Shown one piece after another: positions 1-10,500 of a stretch of DNA of 64,000 nt. Location: NCBI RefSeq assembly GCF_050624435.1, contig NC_134538.1, positions 116,448,437 to 116,512,436 on the forward strand. Direction: 5' to 3'. The notes under the pieces are model-generated. The model was given only the letters and a program-made list of their open reading frames with translations. It was not told the origin of the DNA and did not search any database. Position 1 is the stretch's first letter. Every line of letters starts with the position of its first letter. The DNA comes from Tenrec ecaudatus. Lineage: Eukaryota; Chordata; Mammalia; Afrosoricida; Tenrecidae. The translations under genes and the position numbers were made by a program.

Positions 1-947
1 AGGTTTCATCCAGAAAATTAAAGAGTGAAAAAAGTGCCAGTAGTGATTAGTTAAGGATCTCCCACTTCCCTCCATTTCCTTATTAACTTCCCACTGCATT
101 TTTGTTGTTACTCGATCTTTTGACAATAAGTGGAATTCTTTACCTTTGTCTGCGCAGGCTTAAATAAGTGTTTTTCATATACTTTTGTGTTACGATTTAT
201 CAAGTGAAGAAGGGCCTTTCTACAAAATTAACATCTTAGATACTAATAATAGAGTTTCCACAGGAAGTTATGTAGTAGGGCCTGTTGTCTTTTTCAGGGA
301 TGTGCTTGTATTTAATGAGGGTGGAAGGGCAAGAAGGAAAGAAGAGAAAAATAGAAAAAGAAAAATGAATTCAATGAAAATATTTCTGATTGAGAGAGTC
401 TAAGGAATATGCATAAACTATTGCTCATTTAAAAGTAAGATTATATTTTAGAATATCAGCTAACTTTCCTAAATACTTAAGTTAGCCTAAGTTTGCAAAC
501 AGAGGTCCCTAATGTACACATAATAAGCTTCCAATAAATATTGGTGTCCATTCAGGAAAGTTCCATGCACATCTGTCACCAGCTGTATTACTCGGTCCAA
601 GAGAAAAGTCCTAAAGATTTGCCTTGTTTGTGGGAACTAGATGAGCATAGCTTTTAATTTAGGGACACTTCTCTTTATGCTCTGCTTCACTCTGAAACAA
701 GTGTGACTTAGAACTCACGACACATCCTAGTCACCATTTTCCTGACAATTGATCCTTCCAAGGTGTTTTCTTTCTATTCGATCTACTGAGAACCTTCTCC
801 AAAGAGCTATGGAGTTGAAGCTTTCGGTCTTGTGGCCTTTAAATATGACTGGTGTGGGTTGGCATTTGTGGATATACACCTATAAGCATGATACTGCCTC
901 AAATAAAATTTAAAAAGTCTGATTGTTGCTATGATCTTACTCTTTCT

Positions 948-1110
948 ACCATCAAGTCAATGCTGACTCATAGTGACCCCCTGAGGGCTTCCAAGACCCA
1001 AACTCTTTACAGGAGTAGAAAGCCCAGTCTTCTCTGGCAGAGCTGCTGGTGGTTTTGAACTGTCGTCTATGTGGATTGCAGCCCAACATGCAACCACTCT
1101 ATCATTAACA
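948..1110 (-). mobile_element. AfroSINE, nearly complete
   Basis: Read on the + strand, it opens with the reverse of the SINE 3' tail (gctgactcatagtgacc at 962-978). The internal part has the typical aggagtagaaagccc, then ctgctggtggttttgaactg, which is the reverse of the tRNA-like B-box region. It ends in the reverse of the tRNA-like head (gcagcccaac, near 1079). The copy is diverged. It is a tRNA-derived retroposon mobilised by AfroRTE. Confidence 0.85.
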
Positions 1111-2594
1111 CGCTGATAGTGTATTTTTCTCATCTGTACGTCATCTCTTCCTGGTTACATGTAAGCAAGCATGGTCAATTATTAAGCTTTTCACTTTCAT
1201 ATTCTTAAGATATTCAAATACATGCAAATAATTATTATCTTATTTTTTTTACTAGAAGGAATTATTTTACTTTCAATGTCTGTGTTTATTCCTGAGAGTA
1301 AAACAAAAGAAAAAGAACACCTGAAAAACCTGAAAAAAACCAAACCATTTTAGATGGGATTCTTTGTGCAACTTCCTTAAGTCCAAGTGTTGAAGACATT
1401 ATATTCATTAAAAGATCAATCACACATAGACATCAGTTCTTAGATATATAACAATAATATAATTTCATATTCTCAATATTAATATTAATTAAAGAAAAAT
1501 ATGAATATTTCATGGCTGTTAAGTTTGTATTGTTCTCTTTTCATCTTAAAAGAGTCCAAGTGATATGTATGAACAAATTAAGCATTCACATACATTATAA
1601 TCCAATTGAGTTAGCAAAATATTGACCCATAAATTTGTCTGTTTGCATAGACTAAATCTTCTCTATACATGCTTTTATATTTTACTGAATACAAAAAAAT
1701 TCTTAATGATTCTACTGATCATCTGTCCTTAAATATACTACCTTAAATGAATAGTAGGTATTGATTTGTGACTTCTTGCTCTCTTACTGCCCATAACAAA
1801 AGAGTTTTACCATTGATCCTCATGATTTGTAAGCATTTTACTTGGAATGGCAAACTTTGGTAATTTATGATAATTTTATTAAAATTAATAGGCTATCATC
1901 TAATTTACATTCTACTTTTCCAAAACAACACATCTGAGCTGAAGGAATGCATTGTAAAAAGCTATAGATTATCCAGTGTAAAGATACCACTACATTGTGG
2001 AAATGGTCTGGTTTTAGCCACCTTATATTAGAAAAAATAGAAATCATATTTAAATGTCTTCATTAGAAAAGGTTCAGATTGATAAAAAGCAATGATTAGC
2101 AAAGCTCACAACAGAATATGAAACCATGATTTAGGCTTATAGTGGAAAACTAACCTTTACAGTAAGAATTGTGGAAGCAATATCTTTCTTCAACAGCTTC
2201 AGTTATTGGAGAATATGGTGCTTCATCAGAGGGATCCACAGAAATTGAGGTTTGGCTCAAAGGCCAACAAAGTTAATAATAAAGCATGGCTTACCTTCTC
2301 TGGAAGTTTATTACATTCTCTCATTCTTTAAGCACTTATTCCTAAGTGCTTAAATTGGGAATGATGTATCATAGTAGGAAGTCTGGAATCATTGAAATAA
2401 TTGGCGGTATAATACTTTCATGTAGTGGAGTTATTATGATTTCAACAGACCACTTCGACTATTCTTAATCCTCATGCTGAGGAAGGAAACCCTGCTTTTG
2501 AAGCATTAAAAACTGAAAACAAAATGATCGATTTGTCTATGTGATTATCTCAATAGAACATATCCATTACTAACTCTAGATTTCAGTCTATTAC

Positions 2595-2669
2595 TTTCCA
2601 TTTCACCACTTGTGTAGCTCCTGGGCCACACAAGCTTTCCATTTCATCGCTTGTGTAGCTCCTTGCCCA
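2595..2669. repeat. Two-unit direct duplication
   Basis: A unit of about 34 bases beginning tttccatttca occurs at 2595-2628 and again at 2636-2669 (cacttgtgtagctcc versus cgcttgtgtagctcc), 41 bases apart. It is a simple local tandem duplication with a few mismatches and no coding content. Confidence 0.8.
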
Positions 2670-2781
2670 GCATCAAACAAACTAAGGTGGATCACAGTGG
2701 GGAGCCTTTTGTGAGGCCACTGGGAGGGGGGAGAAAGAAAACAAAGAGTTAGATAGACTTGCAAGGAACTTGAGGGGGAGA

Positions 2782-2812
<31 letters not shown>

Positions 2813-2840
2813 CCCTCTCTTCTCTAACACACACACACAC
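2782..2840. repeat. (CA)n microsatellite, two blocks
   Basis: An uninterrupted CA run lies at 2782-2809 and a shorter one at 2827-2840, separated by a CT-rich spacer. The lengths suggest the first block is polymorphic. Confidence 0.95.
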
Positions 2841-3036
2841 CAAGGCATAAAATAAAAGCACAGAAAAGGGGGAAGGAAAAATAACTGGGCAAACAAAAAA
2901 ATCATGAAAATAACTTTCACTTTTTAAATGTGGCTATTGTGTCAGCCTTCGGTATTTTGAGAGGTTGCTCAGGGCAGTGGGAAAATCAGCTCTGTAGTAA
3001 TTAAGATCGTTCCGTCTTTCCTATTCTTCTAGGAAC

Positions 3037-3130
3037 TGAACCCCAGTGCTGGCCGAAATCAGACTCAGAATGACTGCATGGGGCAGGGCAGAAGTGCCCC
3101 CGTGGGGACCACTGCGCCACCGGGGGCTCC
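3037..3130 (-). mobile_element. AfroSINE, internally deleted
   Basis: The reverse of the SINE tail (gaccgcatggggcagggc-like, 3073-3090) runs straight into the reverse of the extreme 5' head (accactgcgccaccggggg, 3108-3126). The middle of the element, including the B box, is missing. This insertion is the nearest one upstream of the promoter island. Confidence 0.8.
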
Positions 3131-4138
3131 AGGAATTAATAAAGGGATAATTAAAACTCTTAGAAAGCCACCCCAATAATCACAGCTTTCCCTCATATAC
3201 AGGGTCGTCAATTTTCTCAACACGAATGGCGTTCTCTATGCTTCCATCCAAGTGCTCCAATGCACTAGCAGAGGGAGTGCCAAGAATTTAAAATGTTCTA
3301 AGATATCTTCCCAGCTCCGCTTCGAGTACCTTCCTGACAGAGGCCTGGCTGGGCAGGGCAAACCCCCTGGAAGATCGCAGCAGTCCGGAAGGCCTGGGCA
3401 TGCCTGTGCTTTTTGTCCGCATCGCTAGCTCTTTCCCTTCCCTCCAAGCTTCTTCCACAGACAGGACACGTTTCTCAGCGTGCCACCTGTTCCCAGAGCT
3501 CACCCCGTTCTCGTTTTGACAGCGACAACACGAACCCCACCTCCTGTGGCAATGATGTCAGGTAGGGCAGCCCAGTGGCCCGAACCGAGCTCATTTTTGA
3601 GACAGTCTCATGAAGATGTTTCAAAGCCCTTTCTTCTACGGGTGGGAAATCTAGCCCCCACCCCGCCATCCCTCTGCTCTACCCAGAGACTGGTAAGCTC
3701 ACAGCCTCAGGCCCTTCTCAGTCCGCCCTCCGCCAGGTGAACTGTACCTGGGTGCGGAGCCACGGGCAATCTGGGTACCCAGCCCGGCCAGATGCGCTAA
3801 CCTCTGGCAGTCGGGCAAAGAGGGCCACCTGGTCGGAATTCTCCGTGGGGCTTTACCAGGCAACGCAAACCCCTCCTACATTTGCTGTCAAATCGCTTCC
3901 CCGAGATCTGCAGGCAGGCAGTGGATTCTGCGCCCGGGAGAAGGGCTGTGGGCACGCGGCCTGTGCGCAAAAATAGCCCCTGGGCACAGCGAGCCGAGGC
4001 GGGGCCGTCGCCGACTTTGGAGTTCCTTTCCGCCGTGGAAGGAGGGCCGTCTCCGCCCGACGCCCAGCGCCCCGCAGCCCCCCTGCCCCCTCCCTCCGAC
4101 CGGCTCCCCGGGAGCAGCCCGAGCCTCCCTTTCCACGC

Positions 4139-4260
4139 GTCTCTCCGACCGCCCCCACCCCTCCTCAGCGCCCTCCCCCGCCCCGCCCCCCATTCCTGCC
4201 CCCACCCCTTTCCCCAGCGCCCTCCCCCTCCCCGCCCCCGCCCCCGCCCCCGCCCGCGCC
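4139..4260. promoter_or_regulatory. GC-box / C-rich core promoter block
   Basis: The + strand is a polypyrimidine block dominated by ccccgccccc units. The densest part, about 4226-4258, holds four near-perfect consecutive cccgcc units, each a potential Sp1/KLF site. The reverse strand has many G runs spaced by one or two bases and could form G-quadruplexes. It lies about 310-430 bases before the start codon, a normal position for the core promoter. A weak ataaat lies at 4275-4280, but I do not treat it as a functional TATA box. Confidence 0.65.
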
Positions 4261-4379
4261 TTGGAAACCCAGGCAATAAATCAGGGAGGAAACTGAGCGC
4301 GGGCTACCGACCAACCGACCAAGCGGGAGCGCCCGAGCGCCGGCGGGCTCGCCCAGGTCTCTGAGCAAAGTCGCCCTTG

Positions 4380-4430
4380 ATGGCGGCGGAGGCCAGGCGG
4401 CCGCGGCGCCCAGCGAGCGACGCGCGCTAG
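4380..4430 (+). other. Upstream ORF in the CACNA2D1 5' leader
   Basis: An ATG at 4380 opens a frame of 16 codons (MAAEARRPRRPASDAR) that stops at TAG 4428-4430, 140 bases before the main start. It has G at +4 but T at -3, so initiation should be leaky. If transcription starts upstream of 4380 it would reduce translation from the main ATG. The start-site position is not visible from sequence, so inclusion in the mRNA is inference. The peptide is basic and alanine-rich and has no recognisable function. Confidence 0.5.
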
Positions 4431-4570
4431 AGGGCTCGCCCGCCGCCGCCCCTCGCCGCGCCCGGCTCCTTTCGCCGCTGCCCGCGCACGGCGCCCGGCG
4501 CCCGCACCCACGCCCGCGGCGTCCCTTCCCCGGGCCGGCACGCGAGCGGGACCGCTCCCCGCTCGCGAAG

Positions 4571-4665
4571 ATGGCTGCGCGCCGGCTGCTGGCCTTGACT
4601 CTGACACTTTGCCAGTCTTGGCTGCTCGGCCCCTCGTCGGGGGAGCCGTTCCCGCCGGCCGTCAC
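4571..4665 (+). CDS. CACNA2D1: CACNA2D1 coding exon 1 (signal peptide and mature N-terminus)
   Basis: The gene encodes the extracellular, membrane-anchored alpha-2/delta-1 subunit, which raises surface expression of high-voltage-activated calcium channels and is the gabapentinoid target. This exon gives 31 full codons plus two bases: MAARRLLALTLTL, then CQSWLLGPSSGEPFPPAV and the first two bases of Thr. The rat and human proteins begin almost identically (ALTLTL core, GPSS, EPFP, AVT). Residues 1 to about 24 are the signal peptide, with a basic RR pair, a leucine-rich core and a small-residue cleavage region; the mature chain starts near GEPFP. Context at the ATG is strong (A at -3, G at +4). 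The donor is exact, cac|gtaagt at 4666, leaving a phase-2 split Thr codon as in human. By memory of the human sequence, seven of 32 residues differ, mostly in the signal peptide. The rest of the protein lies beyond this window. Confidence 0.93.
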
Positions 4666-5290
4666 GTAAGTCGGCGGGCCGGGCCGGGGCGGAGGAGGAG
4701 CGGGAGGAGCGCACGGGGTCCCTCCGCCGTGGGGAGCGGGCGGGCGGCGGGCGCGGACCCCGGGAGGCCGAGCGCTGCCCGCCGCCGGATCGCGCTCGCG
4801 GTCGGCGCCTCCGGCTCGTCGGCGGGACCCGGCAGTCCCGGGAGCGCCCGCGGCGGGGACTCGCGGCGCCGCTGCCCGTCTTCCGAAGGGCATTGGCGAC
4901 TCGGCAGCCTCGCACGGCCCGAGCGGAAAAGTTTCCGGCCGTGCACGCTCTCCCGCAGCCGGGTGCGATAGAAAGTTGTGTTTTTCAGAGGCCATTTACC
5001 AAGAGGCCTGTCACCGCCGCCAGGACGTGTCCCCGCCCAGGGTCGCAGGATGCTGCGAATTGCATTGACGGCGAAACTCGCTTCCATCCCCAGTTGCCGG
5101 GTGCACTTGGCCGCCCCTCTAATCGGACGCGTGCCGGGTCCACGCCGCCAGCGCTGCCCACCCGAGGCTGGCAGGGAGGCTCGAGCCGCCGCGATCCCCG
5201 GCCCTTCTGCGAAACCTCCCGGTGCGGGCAGAGAGGTGGTCCCTGTCTTAGAATGCATCAAACCTGTGCGTGCAGGCTGAGACGGGGCGC

Positions 5291-8200
5291 TCCCAGAATC
5301 GGCTGCAATTTTCTTTCCCTCTTAAGATTTCTAAAATAACTTACACCATAAACCCCAGCAAAACTCCTTCCCGTTCTGGAAACAGGTTCTTGAAAGGTAG
5401 CGGGGTCATACGGTAGCAAGGGAAGGGAAAATAACTTCCTTTAGCTGGAGGAAGAATCCAAGTCATATACATAAATTTATATGTATTTGTAAAATGCGCT
5501 GAATAGCTTATCAGGTATTCTGGGAAGGCATTCATTTCGGTTCTTGAAGCTACTCTAAAGATCTAAGACTAGGAAATCTTAAGTGGATGACTCACTTGAA
5601 TGCATTTTACATAGCAAAACAAAGCCCAAGGTAGCCTTCCCGATATTTATACTGTTGGGAATTATTTGCTGCCCTTTGTTGCCAGAGTGCTAGTTTCTGG
5701 TGGACCTTAGAAGTGAATCTCGACCAGTTGGAAGCCTGCAGCTATTATTTAAAGATTCAGCCTAAAATATTTATTACAGTAGGTGCCGGCGGCAGAATCT
5801 GGAGGAGGCATTTTCTTAACTGGAGAAGGGGAGTGTCAGGTTTTTTTGTCCTTGGTTTCACAGTAATGCTTCTCTTTATGTAATCTTCCATAAAAATGAC
5901 TGCAGAGCCTCTTGGTGGTGGTGTTATGAAGCAAAAGGGTAGATGCCATCTGTGGATCTTCTTTTAATTGGCAGCATAGTATTGTCAAATATGTAAAAGA
6001 ATTAGAATGATCCTAAAGATGCTTCAACATTATTCACTCTTATGAAAAACGATCGCACTTTATTTCATAGTTAGCCGTTTCCTAGTTTGGCCTATGAAAG
6101 AAGAACTCCGGTGACTCACGTGGATTTTGGTTACATAAAGAAGAGATTCTTTAAAAAAAGAGTCATGTCCTAAACGTATTCATTTTGCTCGTTTTTAAAG
6201 TCTTGTTCTTAACTGACGGTTGATCAGTGTGTCTATCATTTGGGGGAAATGCAGCTTCCTACCCTTGGGGATGACCATGACCTTTCAGAACAGAACCAAA
6301 TACAGTTTTCTATATCATAACACAATATAGTAAAATATTAATGTGAAAATCCTTATCATTTTCATGGTGACAAATTCACTAAGGACAAGAAACAAATAAT
6401 TAATGAGCTAAAACAGGAATCAAGATACCACATTTTCTTTCCTTGGAAAGATAATTTTATTTTTAACCATATAAATTTAAGATATTTTAATATTATCTAA
6501 ACAATAATTATTCTATGAAAAAAATTCTTAGTGAAAGATTTTGCAGAATTAACTTTGTCTTATAGGTAATAATAATATTTTTGGAAAAAGCTTCTGCATA
6601 TCTAAGTATTTATTTGAAAAGTTAATAAAACCTTTCCTTGAGGAAAAGAAAAATGCTAGTTGACATTTTAAGTTAGTTTCTGAAAAACTTTTTGATATAA
6701 AAACGCAGATTACTTTAATCAAGATGTGCCATTTGCTTCTCAGAAAATCATTTAATAATATCACAATCAATCCTATAGCCTTGAGACTTTTTTAAGTTTA
6801 TAAAAACAATACACACAATGTAGCAGTCACTAAAGGCAATATGTAAGTACATAGACATATATGTGTATACATGTGTACACATACATATAGATGCGTGCAC
6901 ATTTACTCATGATACACTTGGTACTACAGTTGTGAATACACACTTAATACACACATACACATTTCTCTAGATATCATTACTCTCGCTTTTTTTTCACAAT
7001 TTTGTTTACCGAGAAAAAATAATAGTATGTTTTATCATCACAAGAGGAAGAGTATGTCATCAATACACTCCATGATTGATGATGCACTAACGAGTGGGAC
7101 TTGATTTAGAATTGTACGCCAGTATTTTCTTCTAATAGAAGATACATACGATAATATGAGGGATTTATATGTTATTAAGATAACATACAAATAGTATGTA
7201 ATTGTAGATACCTTCTTGAATTTTCTCCTTTCTACTTTAAAACATTTAATATCTGAATTGAAATAGTAATTGAACCTTTTCCAGGATTCAAAGAATAGTT
7301 AAATTGTTCACATTGGCATCTAATTCTGCTATAAATATTTTCTTCTCAATCAAAAGGCATTATGACATAGCTATTTCGCTTGCTTAGGTCTTTCTTGTGG
7401 AAATGTTTGCTCCATTGTGGTGTAAAATATAAATGTAACACATGGTACCTATAACCTAATGTGCATTTGTGGGTGTAAATGAGAAATACATCATTTGCAT
7501 GTTATAGTGTGAACATATTATGTTCATAGTTTAAAGCAGAGTTTTAAAAAAGAGAAGCTTTTCCTTATAAGTTATGTATTTGTTAAAATATTTCTATTTT
7601 AAAATTCAAGGTAACATATTTGGTAACCAGTAGGATGGTAACTAGCAACAACAACAGCAAAAATTATAATACTAATTTAACTTTCTCTTCTTTTATTTTA
7701 GAATCTATTTTAAAATCCTGGTTTCAAAGCATTGCATTTATAACTATCGTTCATCTATAGCTCTAGCTCATTGCCATATCAGTTGCCAATCATTGCCATA
7801 TCATTGCCAATCATTGCCATATCATTGCCAATTAGCCAAGAAGAATTGGCTGAGAATATTGCTATATGGGGATTTTAAATACAAAATGTGTTGCTTTGAA
7901 CATATAACTAAGTATATTACAAAAAACAAGGATAATAGTTCTTAAGGAATAGTACTCTGGGAGCTTTAAATTCGTTTATAAATCAGTTTTCCCTCCTTGT
8001 TAGACCAGCTTGTCTTTCAGAGATATGGGAAAGTCTAGGGATTGCAGGGGAATGGATATATTCTCAGGGTTTGAAGTGAGCATGATTCCCCTCATATCTG
8101 GTCAGCAGTTTCTGTTTCTATTGTGCCTACTCAAAGAAATGTGCTTTATGACAAATGAGATATGATATTAAAAAGAAAAGAACAAAATATTAACCTTAAT

Positions 8201-9389
8201 AAATCCCTTTCTCATATCTTCCATTTTGTTCCAATCAGTTTAGCCACATGCCAATATTTATTATTCCACAGGTATATGTTTAGAACATGCAACAGTAGAT
8301 ACATGTTTCTTATAAGTAATTCAATATTCAATCCATTAATGCTTATTCTTAAGTATATATGTAGCTATTGCAATTGAGATTTGAGTGAGCATTTGGCAGA
8401 CTGAAATGTATATAATCTGAACCCATTTTGGAAAGATACAACAAGCTATATTGACTATGGTTTATGAAAGGAATTACAATATTCCTTTATTATCAGTGTT
8501 TTCCACAGCTTCCACTAATTATGCTTTAATTTAATAAATAAGTATAAACCCAGAAACTAAAGTGGATGGTTCATTTTGAAAATAGAAACAATGAAAAAAT
8601 ATTACTAGTCCTTTTTCCCCTCAAATAAATGTGTCTGCATAGACTCATATATTTTAGTTCCAACACTAATTAAAAGACCATAGTAATCATCCTTTTAGGG
8701 ACATGAACAATAGGTGTAAATTATGTATTTTATTCAAATTTAGTTTTTACTTTTAAGAAGCATGTATTTATTGACAACTGTACCCAGTTAGGCATTGTAA
8801 AAGCTAAAATTTCATGCTCATTCAAAAACCTATTTTCTTTCATTTCTGTATTCTCTACAGTATTATTATGTGATATTAAACATGGGAAGGTTTATGTTCT
8901 GCTAACTTTTCAATCCTGATGCAAATTTTCAAGAAGTACCAGGTTTTTCTGAATTCATGTTATTGTCTCGTAAGTCTATTTAAATGATATATGACCTTAA
9001 AATGGAATTTTAAAATGGGCACAATGAAATATGCTTTTAAGTAAATGGTCTAACATGTTGATCTTTAACATTTTCATTCATAGATGTAAATAATTTAATA
9101 CTCATCTTCTTAAATAGTAATGTGATTAAGAACAAAATCTAAGTTTGATTGTGCTTCTCCACATTTTATTGCTGATGAAGTAATGACCTGCCTTTATTTG
9201 TAATAAAAGAGCTGTCTGCGGTAGCATTTCAGAAAGCAGCTAAGCTACCTAACCATGGGGAACTTGGTGCTAACGTAGCCTCTTCACATTTACATAGCCT
9301 TCTAGCCTGCATCACGTACTCTGTGTACCAAACAAATCCTTCTTTTCAAGGATTATCTATGAATGGAAACACAATTGGACAAACCAACC
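5291..9389. other. AT-rich unique intron DNA
   Basis: No gene or well-preserved transposon was recognised. The stretch is unusually free of SINEs next to the promoter. It contains a short impure TATGTG/CA-like simple region at about 6840-6960 and the satellite-like repeat at 7768-7833. Confidence 0.6.
7768..7833. repeat. Short tandem repeat of tcattgccaat / tcattgccatat units
   Basis: Alternating units of 11-12 bases built on cattgccaat and cattgccatat repeat about six times, one with agttgcc in place of cattgcc. It contains repeated CCAAT-complement (ATTGG) motifs, but in this AT-rich context they are probably incidental. Confidence 0.8.
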
Positions 9390-9562
9390 AACCCATTGTC
9401 GGAAAGTCTATTCCAACTCAGAGCTAACCTGTAGGACAGAGGAGCCCTGCCCCGTAGGTTTCCAAGGTTCTCAATCTTGAAGCAAAACAGACTCCTGGGG
9501 TGTCTGGTGGAATCTACCTACTGACCTGTGGATAGCAGCTCCGTGCTGAACCATTGTCCCAT
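9390..9562 (-). mobile_element. AfroSINE
   Basis: The + strand shows the reverse tail (ttccaactcagagctaacc near 9411), then gtaggacagaggagccctg and tttccaaggtt. The reverse B box region follows (ggtggaatctacctactgacc) and then gatagcagctccgtgctgaacc of the tRNA-like head. It is moderately diverged. Confidence 0.85.
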
Positions 9563-9857
9563 GAGGGTATTTTACTTTGAGCAACATCCCACTGTTTCCA
9601 AGCTTTCCATATGGTAGTTTTTCCTGACAAATGGAACTGTGCCGTGATGGCCAATGATGAATTATATTTTTTTGCACACGAACCAAACTTTGTTATTTTA
9701 TGTGTATTAAACTATGAAAATGTTTGCATCATATTGTTGGCAGAATTGAAGGACAAGACTAATGATTTAAATATTGAGATAAAACTAGTAGTACTTATGA
9801 AAAATATTGTATTAATTACCATCTTGAAATTTAAAGTGATTCTTACTTGATTGTATT

Positions 9858-10012
9858 TGAGTTGATTCAAACTAATAACAACCCAATAGGACAGGGTAAA
9901 ACTGCCCCTGCTGAGTCTTCGAGGTGGTAACCCATGGAGTGGCTGGTGGTTTTGAACTGCTGACCTTTTGGTTCGCAGCCCAACTCGTAACTACTATACC
10001 TCCAGGGCGTCC
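9858..10012 (-). mobile_element. AfroSINE
   Basis: It contains aataggacagggtaaaactgcccc (split by a few changes from consensus), ggctggtggttttgaactgc and gaccttttggttcgcagcc. It ends in cctccagggcg, the reverse of the extreme 5' head. It lies about 300 bases from the previous copy in the same orientation. Confidence 0.88.
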
Positions 10013-10431
10013 TTTTCAAATGATTAACATTGCAAAATTAGATAATTTTGGCCTGGTTAATATTATTATGGTAATAGTAAATAGTGTCATAAGCATGTAT
10101 AATAATTCATATATGCACACACATCACGTGTTTTCTAAACTTCTTCAAATTAGAACTTCAAACTCAGGAAAAACTCATTAACAAGTAAACATACTTTATT
10201 ACTTCTGTCATTCCATCCTGGTGCTTAAGGATTATATCTAAATTATTTAAAAATTATTTAAGAAGAATTTTTCAGGAGGATCATATGGAATACTCTGTAC
10301 AAAAGCCACCTGAAAATACTGTAGTCTAATGAACGCCAAGTTCATTGACAAGGGTGGTGAAGTTGACCTTGGTGGGCCACTCAAACTCAAGAACCAAACT
10401 CTCAGCCGTCGGGTAAATATAACTAATAATT

Positions 10432-10500
10432 ACCCTGTAGGACAAGGTAGAACTGCTCATTAGGTCTCCAAGACTTTCTCTCCTGAAGTCCAAAAGAGAA
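10432..10500 (-). mobile_element. AfroSINE fragment
   Basis: Only the tail-proximal part is recognisable: ccctgtaggacaaggtagaa and ctgctcattaggtctccaag. The adjoining open frame on the minus strand has no recognisable protein similarity and is treated as chance. Confidence 0.6.

Larger units (their letters stand above)
1..3879. other. 5' flanking DNA of CACNA2D1
   Basis: This is AT-rich non-coding DNA upstream of the CpG island. No exon-like reading frame with plausible codon use was seen on either strand. It holds two AfroSINEs, two CA arrays and a 41-bp-spaced direct duplication, each listed separately. From about 3290 onward the base composition shifts towards GC as the promoter island is approached. 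I see nothing else in 1-940 or 1110-2590. Confidence 0.7.
3880..5290. promoter_or_regulatory. CpG island covering promoter, exon 1 and start of intron 1
   Basis: The composition is very GC-rich with CpG dinucleotides undepleted, in sharp contrast to AT-rich flanks on both sides. The island centres on the first exon of CACNA2D1, as expected for a broadly expressed mammalian gene with dispersed start sites. Long open frames on both strands here are a by-product of the lack of AT-rich stop codons. Edges are judged by eye. Confidence 0.9.

Noticed and set aside
4275-4280. ataaat as a TATA box
   Set aside because: It is a weak match lying in a CpG-island promoter, where dispersed starts without TATA are the rule.
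3882-4364. A 160-codon + strand frame just upstream of the gene
   Set aside because: It is a proline/arginine-rich translation of the C-rich promoter block, with no splice context or known family.
4165-4995. A 276-codon open frame on the minus strand across the CpG island
   Set aside because: It is antisense to the real exon, is dominated by Arg, Gly, Ala and Pro, and exists because GC-rich DNA lacks stop codons. Several other long frames overlap it in other phases.
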